Shown here piece after piece: positions 51,540 to 55,824 of a stretch of DNA of 55,824 nucleotides. The stretch is from positions 1 through 55,824 of the forward strand of contig CASERN010000001.1 of the NCBI GenBank assembly GCA_949290355.1, given 5' to 3'. Every line of letters starts with the position of its first letter. Position 1 is the stretch's first letter. Source of the stretch: an uncultured bacterium. Lineage in GTDB: Bacteria > Cyanobacteriota > Vampirovibrionia > Gastranaerophilales > Gastranaerophilaceae. Under the pieces are notes generated by a model. That model was not told the origin of the DNA, searched no databases, and saw only the letters and a program-made list of their open reading frames with translations. The position numbers and the translations under genes were made by a program.

Positions 51540-52050
51540 AACATGATATTACTATGTCCACAGATTTATCATGAATATCATGAGGCAACTCTTTTACAAA
51601 TAACTCTTTTGGAATTGGAGAAACTGTTAAAATATCAGGATATTTTTCCATAAACCTGTCATAGAAGCCACCTCCATAACCAAGCCGATATTTAGCATTA
51701 TCAACCATTAATGCAGGGACAAAAACTAAATCTATATTATCTGCAGATACAGGTGATGCACAAGGCTCATTTATTGAAAAATTCGATTTTTCAAGTTTAT
51801 CTCCTATTTTATAAGGACAAATTAACAAATCATTTCCATTCACTTTTGGTAAATAAAAATTTTTATCATCTTCCAAAAGCGATAATAAATTAATCTCATA
51901 CTTTAAAGGATAAAATAATAAAATATTTTTTGATTTTTTATAAAAATTCTCTTTTCTGATAATTTCTACAAACTTTGCACTTATTATATTAATATCCAAA
52001 GATTTTCTTAACTCTTTTGCCTTAACTCTCAAGTCGCTTTTATTATCCAT
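51538..52050 (-). CDS. 5-formyltetrahydrofolate cyclo-ligase
   Basis: The enzyme salvages 5-formyl-THF to 5,10-methenyl-THF with ATP. The 170-residue sequence has the N-terminal DLRVKAKELRKSL, the substrate region KNFYLPKV, DLVFVPALMVDNAKYRLGYGGGFYDRFM (ATP-binding GYGGGFYDR) and the terminal HDIHDKSVDIVI. ATG 52050 has no ribosome-binding site. On the minus strand TATACT (52057-52062) ends six bases before it, so the mRNA may be leaderless. It faces cobO across only 23 bases. Confidence 0.9.
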   Translation of the reverse strand: MDNKSDLRVKAKELRKSLDINIISAKFVEIIRKENFYKKSKNILLFYPLKYEINLLSLLEDDKNFYLPKVNGNDLLICPYKIGDKLEKSNFSINEPCASPVSADNIDLVFVPALMVDNAKYRLGYGGGFYDRFMEKYPDILTVSPIPKELFVKELPHDIHDKSVDIVISC

Positions 52051-52073
52051 AAATTTAGTATATAATAAAAATT
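52051..52073. promoter_or_regulatory. 23-bp divergent promoter region with two overlapping -10 boxes
   Basis: TATAAT for cobO (plus, 52061-52066) and TATACT for the cyclo-ligase gene (minus, 52057-52062) overlap by two bases. Each ends 6-7 bases before its ATG, and neither transcript has room for a ribosome-binding site. The -35 elements would lie within the opposing gene and match poorly. Confidence 0.6.
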
Positions 52074-52652
52074 ATGAAAGACATATGTGATAACAACTTA
52101 ATTAACCCTAATTGGGCAAAACATGGTTATATTCAAGTATATACCGGAAATGGCAAGGGAAAAACAACAGCTTCATTGGGGCTTGCAATGCGAGCATTGG
52201 GGCGTTGTTGGAAAGTTCTTATCATTATGTTTACCAAAGGCGGAGATGATTATGGAGAGCTTAATTCTTTCAGGAATCTATCCCCTCAAATATCACAAAA
52301 CCTTACAATTGTACAAGCTGGTCTTGATAGAATTGTATATTCTGATAACAAAAATAAAAAAGATGAAGAAGAAATAAAAAAAGGCTGGGAACTAGCAAAA
52401 AAAGCAATTAAAAATGATGAATATAATCTTATAATTTTAGACGAAGCCAATATTGCAATAGATCTTGGCTTTATAGATGTTGATGAAGTTGTAGATATTC
52501 TAAAAAACAAGCCTGATGAAATGGAAATAGTACTCACAGGACGTAATGCTAACCAAAAAATTATTGATATAGCTCATTTAGTATCAGAAATTAATCCAAT
52601 AAAGCATTATTGGGATACAGGCATTGCCGCAAGAAAAGGAATTGAATACTAA
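52074..52652 (+). CDS. cobO: Corrinoid adenosyltransferase (CobO/BtuR type)
   Basis: The enzyme adenosylates cob(I)alamin to the active cofactor. The 192 residues contain the P-loop TGNGKGKTTASLGLAMRA, VLIIMFTKGGDDYGEL, LIILDEANIAIDLGFID and VLTGRNANQKIIDIAHLVSEI, all typical. No other B12 biosynthesis gene is in the window, so it may serve salvage. ATG 52074 follows TATAAT by seven bases and lacks a ribosome-binding site, suggesting a leaderless mRNA. It converges on the prepilin gene with only ten bases between stops. Confidence 0.92.
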   Translation: MKDICDNNLINPNWAKHGYIQVYTGNGKGKTTASLGLAMRALGRCWKVLIIMFTKGGDDYGELNSFRNLSPQISQNLTIVQAGLDRIVYSDNKNKKDEEEIKKGWELAKKAIKNDEYNLIILDEANIAIDLGFIDVDEVVDILKNKPDEMEIVLTGRNANQKIIDIAHLVSEINPIKHYWDTGIAARKGIEY

Positions 52653-52662
52653 AAATTATATA

Positions 52663-53406
52663 TTACCACGGATAATCTGGGCCTATATTCCAACCATCAA
52701 TAAATATTAAAGCTCCGCAATAACTCTTTGAAGATTCATTACAACCAAGTTTTACATCATCTCTACTTTCTTGCTTCAAATTATAATTTCTTCCATTAGT
52801 TCCAACGTAACTCATACTGTATAAACCTTCAAAAAGTAATTTATCATACAATGGATAATATACCAGCCTAAATAAATCTTTACCCATCTTATTCGGACCA
52901 TTTTTAGCCCCATTTATATCAACAACATAATGAATGTAATCATAAGTAATAATTTGTCCGCCATTATTCCCACCATGACGTCCATCCATACTTATAATGA
53001 CTCTTTGCCCTGTTGCTAAATCGACATAGTAATACCAAGAAGTACCAAAAGGCCAACCATATTGTTCACCATAATCTTGTGCAGGAGACTCTTGTTTAAT
53101 TCTAACAACAGTTTTTAAATAAGGTGAAAAATACTGCTTTACATAAGAATCAACACAATCAAAACCATTAAAACCACATACAGTTCCATCAGATGCTCCC
53201 ACTGACCAATCCTTTGGCTCACCATAATCAACTTTCGCCATTTGAATTACATTCGCAATTATATTATAAGAATATTTTAATGTTTCAACAGTCTTTTTTT
53301 TAGAATAAGAATTAATCAATACTGATATTGTCAAAGCAGCTACAACACCGATAATCCCTAACGTAATCAACACCTCAGCTAAAGTAAATCCAAAAAACCT
53401 TTTCAT
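52663..53406 (-). CDS. Type IV prepilin-like protein
   Basis: The 247-residue protein has a short basic leader and a class III signal/membrane helix (KRFFGFTLAEVLITLGIIGVVAALTISVL). Prepilin peptidase would cut before FTLAEV. The long C-terminal domain carries four or more cysteines (VCGFNGFDC, GCNESSKSYCG) and aromatic-rich segments, as in minor pilins or pseudopilins. Start ATG 53406 is backed by GGAG five bases upstream; a TATAAT on the minus strand lies about 40 bases before it. A short ORF with a ten-G tract precedes it. Confidence 0.88.
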   Translation of the reverse strand: MKRFFGFTLAEVLITLGIIGVVAALTISVLINSYSKKKTVETLKYSYNIIANVIQMAKVDYGEPKDWSVGASDGTVCGFNGFDCVDSYVKQYFSPYLKTVVRIKQESPAQDYGEQYGWPFGTSWYYYVDLATGQRVIISMDGRHGGNNGGQIITYDYIHYVVDINGAKNGPNKMGKDLFRLVYYPLYDKLLFEGLYSMSYVGTNGRNYNLKQESRDDVKLGCNESSKSYCGALIFIDGWNIGPDYPW

Positions 53407-53492
53407 AAACTCTCCATTATAAAAGTGATTACCTATATCACTATTATAACAAATAGTTTCACTTTTACAATCCTTTAAACCTCGGAAAGAGC

Positions 53493-53540
53493 TTAGAGCT
53501 GCCCCCCCCCCGACTTTACGTTTCTTAATATTTTATGCAT
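53493..53540 (-). CDS. Mini-ORF with (G)10 tract, possible phase-variable 5' extension of the prepilin
   Basis: ATG 53540 with AAAGGAG seven bases upstream opens a 15-codon frame. The ten-G run (minus strand; C at 53502-53511) lies within it, and the present length ends the frame at TAA 53493-53495. With 11 or 8 G residues the frame would instead run without a stop into the prepilin gene, adding about 45 residues. A TATAAT lies upstream at about 53573-53578. Confidence 0.4.
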   Translation of the reverse strand: MHKILRNVKSGGGQL

Positions 53541-53602
53541 AACTTGCTCCTTTTGCTCTTCCAACATATATATTATAGCATATTAGAATTTTATTCTCAA
53601 TA

Positions 53603-53782
53603 CTAAGCACTTCTGCGCATTAAATCAGACAGCTTTACTTCTTTTTGAATTTTTGCAACTTTTTTTACAGGCTTTTTTTCAGCTTTCTCTTCTTTTTTAA
53701 ATTGAGATAAACCAATTTTTACCTTAGAATTTTCATCTGTAATCATAAAGATTTCTTTAAAAAAAGCAATTAATTCTTTCAT
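53603..53782 (-). CDS. 59-residue lysine-rich small protein
   Basis: A short gene not longer than 60 codons starts at ATG 53782, with AGGAG six bases upstream. The product starts MKELIAFFKEIFMITDENSK, has an alternating Lys/Glu/Val stretch (KKEEKAEKKPVKKVAKIQKEVK) and ends LSDLMRRSA. Codon use and ribosome-binding site are coding-like. No family recognised; probably a small cytoplasmic protein. It fills most of the 500-base gap between the prepilin and the HEAT gene. Confidence 0.55.
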   Translation of the reverse strand: MKELIAFFKEIFMITDENSKVKIGLSQFKKEEKAEKKPVKKVAKIQKEVKLSDLMRRSA

Positions 53783-53907
53783 AATATTCTCCTATCATAA
53801 TTATATTACATAATTCGAAATTTATATCATACATTAAAACCATATTAACTTAAAAAATCATTGTAGTTTATGGTATATTGTTAATATATCACCAAAAGGA
53901 GTAGAAT

Positions 53908-54618
53908 TTGAACACAGATAGAGCAGAAATTTTGAAAGATAAAGATAATCAAAATTTTAATACAGCTTTATATATATATCAAAATAATTATTCTCATGAA
54001 GATTTAATAAATTTAATAAATTGTGGATCTGATGTAGAAAAACAAATTGCGACTCTTAAAATTGAGGAAATTAAAAACGCCGAAGAAGCCCAGATACTCG
54101 TAAAAAACTTAACCGGATGCGATGGAAAAATCAGGGAAGCTGTATCTTTTAGACTGAAAGAATTTATACCCCAAAATCCAAAATTTTATATAGGATTTTA
54201 CGACAAATTTATGGATGCAATAATAGATATAAATGGGAATATATGTAGAAATACAATATCTGCAATTCTCTCACTTAAAAATTACAACGATTTTTCAATT
54301 CCATTTTGTGAAAAATTAACAATAAATACACTCAATACAATTAAACTTATAAAAAGTTTTAATGAACAAGATGGGAAATACAAAGTAAATAAAGAACTCT
54401 TTAAGTTATACTGGTATCTTGAGACTATTTCATTATTTTTTGACAAAATAGATATTTCAATTTTAAAAGAAATTATTATACAAGCAAAAACAATCAATGA
54501 ATACACCATCCGTGAAAAAGTTGCAAAAATTTTATCCCAAATAAATAATGATGAAGAATTATTAAAAATTAAACTGGAACTTAAAAATGACAAAAACTAT
54601 TATGTAAGAAGATTTTAA
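53908..54618 (+). CDS. Helical-repeat (HEAT-like) hypothetical protein
   Basis: The gene starts at TTG 53908, supported by AAAGGAG six bases upstream. The 236-residue product is all-helical: SHEDLINLINCGSDVEKQIATLKIEEI, NAEEAQILVKNLTGCDGKIREAVSFRLKEF, NICRNTISAILSL and a terminal TIREKVAKILSQINNDEELLKIKLELKNDKNYYVRRF. The spacing of hydrophobic residues resembles HEAT/armadillo repeats, as in the gene at 26760, but with weaker consensus. Function unknown; a protein-binding role is the simplest guess. Confidence 0.6.
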   Translation: MNTDRAEILKDKDNQNFNTALYIYQNNYSHEDLINLINCGSDVEKQIATLKIEEIKNAEEAQILVKNLTGCDGKIREAVSFRLKEFIPQNPKFYIGFYDKFMDAIIDINGNICRNTISAILSLKNYNDFSIPFCEKLTINTLNTIKLIKSFNEQDGKYKVNKELFKLYWYLETISLFFDKIDISILKEIIIQAKTINEYTIREKVAKILSQINNDEELLKIKLELKNDKNYYVRRF

Positions 54619-54673
54619 GCTTTTATTATTAAGATTTGTAACAGGATTTATAAAAAATATATACACTTTACGC

Positions 54674-54691
54674 AATTTTTAATTAAAAATT
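54674..54691. repeat. 18-bp perfect palindrome upstream of the ribbon-helix-helix gene
   Basis: AATTTTTAATTAAAAATT is a perfect palindrome 55 bases before the ATG at 54746. Ribbon-helix-helix antitoxins often bind such sites to control their own gene; A+T richness makes chance occurrence possible. Confidence 0.35.
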
Positions 54692-54745
54692 ATTTTTATA
54701 TAAGTACAAGGGGAATACAATAAGGGAATCAAAAAGGAGAAACAT

Positions 54746-54934
54746 ATGGCTAGAGTTTTAATATCAATGCCCGAAAGATTTTTAGACGAAATAGATAAAG
54801 TTGCAGGGAATGAAAATCGTACACGTTCAGAACTCATTAGAGAAGCACTAAGAACTTATATGTACAGAAATCAAATAAGAAATTCAAGTAAATCAACTAA
54901 AAATGCAGAAATATTGGAAGCTTTATTAGGGTAA
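54746..54934 (+). CDS. Ribbon-helix-helix (CopG/MazE-like) DNA-binding protein
   Basis: The 62-residue protein is a textbook ribbon-helix-helix fold: RVLISMPERFLDEIDKVAGNENRTRSELIREALRTYMYR, similar to the antitoxin EndoAI (partner of MazF/EndoA) in Bacillus. The N-terminal strand RVLISMP would contact the DNA major groove. AAAGGAG precedes the ATG. No toxin gene follows; instead a second, shorter ribbon-helix-helix-like ORF does. Confidence 0.85.
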   Translation: MARVLISMPERFLDEIDKVAGNENRTRSELIREALRTYMYRNQIRNSSKSTKNAEILEALLG

Positions 54935-54965
54935 CAATTTAGGATTAGAAAAAGGGGAAAAGGAA

Positions 54966-55127
54966 ATGGATAAAAAAGAATATATAATGTCATCACTAGA
55001 TGAATATTTTGAAATTCTAGATAAAGAAAATAAAAAACGTTCTGAATTGGTCGCAAAATCTCTAGTCAAATATTTACAAAAATCTAAAGAAAATACAAAA
55101 TTTCAAACTCTACAAGCAATTAAATAA
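54966..55127 (+). CDS. Short second ribbon-helix-helix-like protein
   Basis: This 53-residue ORF begins at ATG 54966, 31 bases after the previous stop, with AAAGG just upstream. Its sequence (YIMSSLDEYFEILDKENKKR followed by SELVAKSLVKYLQKSKE) parallels the first protein: a short strand, then D.....D, then RSEL and a Y at the end of the second helix. The conserved RSEL(I/V) and the helix spacing suggest a diverged partner or paralogue. It lacks a basic N-terminal strand, so DNA binding alone is doubtful. Confidence 0.6.
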   Translation: MDKKEYIMSSLDEYFEILDKENKKRSELVAKSLVKYLQKSKENTKFQTLQAIK

Positions 55128-55204
55128 ATTTAGTTAAGGTCAATGTCAGATTATTTTGGGAAAAAGGTAAAAAATTTATAGGGGAAAAATGAAAATTCAA
55201 TTGT

Positions 55205-55236
55205 AAACGGCTTACTAAAAAAAGTAAGCCGTTTTT
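55205..55236 (+). terminator. Terminator of the ribbon-helix-helix operon
   Basis: AAACGGCTTACT (55205-55216) and AGTAAGCCGTTT (55223-55234) form a perfect 12-bp stem with an A6 loop and a T tail. Confidence 0.88.
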
Positions 55237-55249
55237 GTAACTTGATTAA

Positions 55250-55281
55250 AAAAAACGAGCCTGTTACCAAGCTCGTTTTTA
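55250..55281 (-). terminator. Terminator of tuf
   Basis: AAAAACGAGC and GCTCGTTTTT form a 10-bp stem around a 10-base loop; on the minus strand it lies about 25 bases beyond the tuf stop. Confidence 0.85.
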
Positions 55282-55304
55282 AAATTATAATGCTGTTAAA
55301 ATAA

Positions 55305-55824
55305 TTACTCAATAATTTTATCAACAACACCAGCACCAACTGTGTGGCCGCCTTCACGGATTGCAAATCTCATACCTTCTTCGATTGCAACAGGAGCGAT
55401 CAATTCAACTTCCATTACAACGTTATCACCAGGCATTACCATTTGACCGTCAAATTTAATAGAACCAGTTACGTCAGTAGTTCTGATATAGAACTGAGGT
55501 CTGTAACCTGGGAAGAATGGAGTATGACGTCCACCTTCTTCTTTTGTCAATACGTAAACGTTTGCTGTGAATTTAGTGTGTGGGTGAATTGTACCTGGTT
55601 TTGCAAGTACTTGACCACGTTGAATATCAGTTTTATCGATACCACGTAACAAAGCACCGATGTTATCACCTGCTTGACCTTGATCAAGAGATTTTCTGAA
55701 CATTTCAACACCAGTAACAGTTGTTTTCTTAGTTTCGCCTAAACCAACGATTTCAACTTCATCACCAACTTTAACAACACCACGTTCTACACGGCCTGTA
55801 GCAACAGTACCACGACCTGTGATA
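55305..55824 (-). CDS. tuf: Elongation factor Tu, C-terminal part (5' partial at window end)
   Basis: The minus-strand frame is open to the end of the window and covers EF-Tu domains II and III. It begins [25 protein letters not shown], followed by [61 protein letters not shown] and the closing [19 protein letters not shown]-Tu carries aminoacyl-tRNA to the ribosome. The GTPase domain lies outside the window. Codon use is markedly more G+C-rich than its neighbours, as expected for a highly expressed gene. Confidence 0.97.
   Translation of the reverse strand, partial: ITGRGTVATGRVERGVVKVGDEVEIVGLGETKKTTVTGVEMFRKSLDQGQAGDNIGALLRGIDKTDIQRGQVLAKPGTIHPHTKFTANVYVLTKEEGGRHTPFFPGYRPQFYIRTTDVTGSIKFDGQMVMPGDNVVMEVELIAPVAIEEGMRFAIREGGHTVGAGVVDKIIE

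Overview
This window is AT-rich bacterial chromosome with short spacers, AAGGAG-type ribosome-binding sites and many intrinsic terminators. The gene set is that of a bacterium with a murein sacculus (MurB, MurC, Ddl, FtsQ, MurI, an AMIN/Amidase_3 amidase, a SPOR protein) and type IV-like prepilins. DUF3326, common in Cyanobacteria, and the prepilin start FTLAEVLITLGIIG point to the non-photosynthetic cyanobacterial sister group (Melainabacteria/Vampirovibrionia, probably gut Gastranaerophilales). This assignment is inference from gene content, not from a marker tree.

Layout. 1-2.8 kb: the end of a repeat-rich surface protein with an S74 self-cleaving chaperone, yajQ, and rpmI-rplT. 2.8-9.3 kb: an MBL-fold hydrolase and a compact minus-strand operon murC-murB-ddl-ftsQ-nadE. 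9.4-15.8 kb: an acetyltransferase, leuS, an exported NTF2-like protein, lspA-rluD-lapA. 15.9-20.1 kb: an envelope operon of YtxH and DUF948 proteins, then murT-pdxJ-zinc ribbon. 20.1-24.8 kb: rex, coaX, the two-subunit serine dehydratase, surE, and two possible small RNA loci. 24.9-32.6 kb: HEAT-queC-DUF366-SPOR operon, two lineage-type membrane proteins, nadB-nadC. 32.8-35.8 kb: a NarL-type regulator, a SulP transporter and an ankyrin protein.

36-45 kb is the accessory part. A 2057-residue protein carries what looks like a papain-type Cys-His-Asn triad split by about 710 residues. It lies beside a smaller CHAP/NlpC-like cysteine-hydrolase candidate. Both sit among gene debris: a hexapeptide acetyltransferase tail, two diverged copies of an ABC ATPase/permease junction, and a broken DHA2 drug exporter. 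A MarR regulator and a clear pair of palindromic operators remain intact upstream of the broken exporter. 45.4-55.8 kb returns to core genes: tRNA-Arg, amidase, murI, DUF3326, clpP, 5-formyl-THF cyclo-ligase, cobO, a prepilin preceded by a 10-base G tract, tandem ribbon-helix-helix proteins and the 3' part of tuf.

Recurring themes are NAD supply and sensing (nadB, nadC, nadE, rex), cell-wall synthesis and remodelling, and apparently leaderless transcription: at least five genes have a -10 hexamer only 6-7 bases upstream of the ATG. The observations I would follow first are the giant split-triad protease-like protein and its decayed surroundings, the G tract before the prepilin, the catalytically dead-looking glutaminase domain of NadE, and a candidate small RNA near 23.8 kb.
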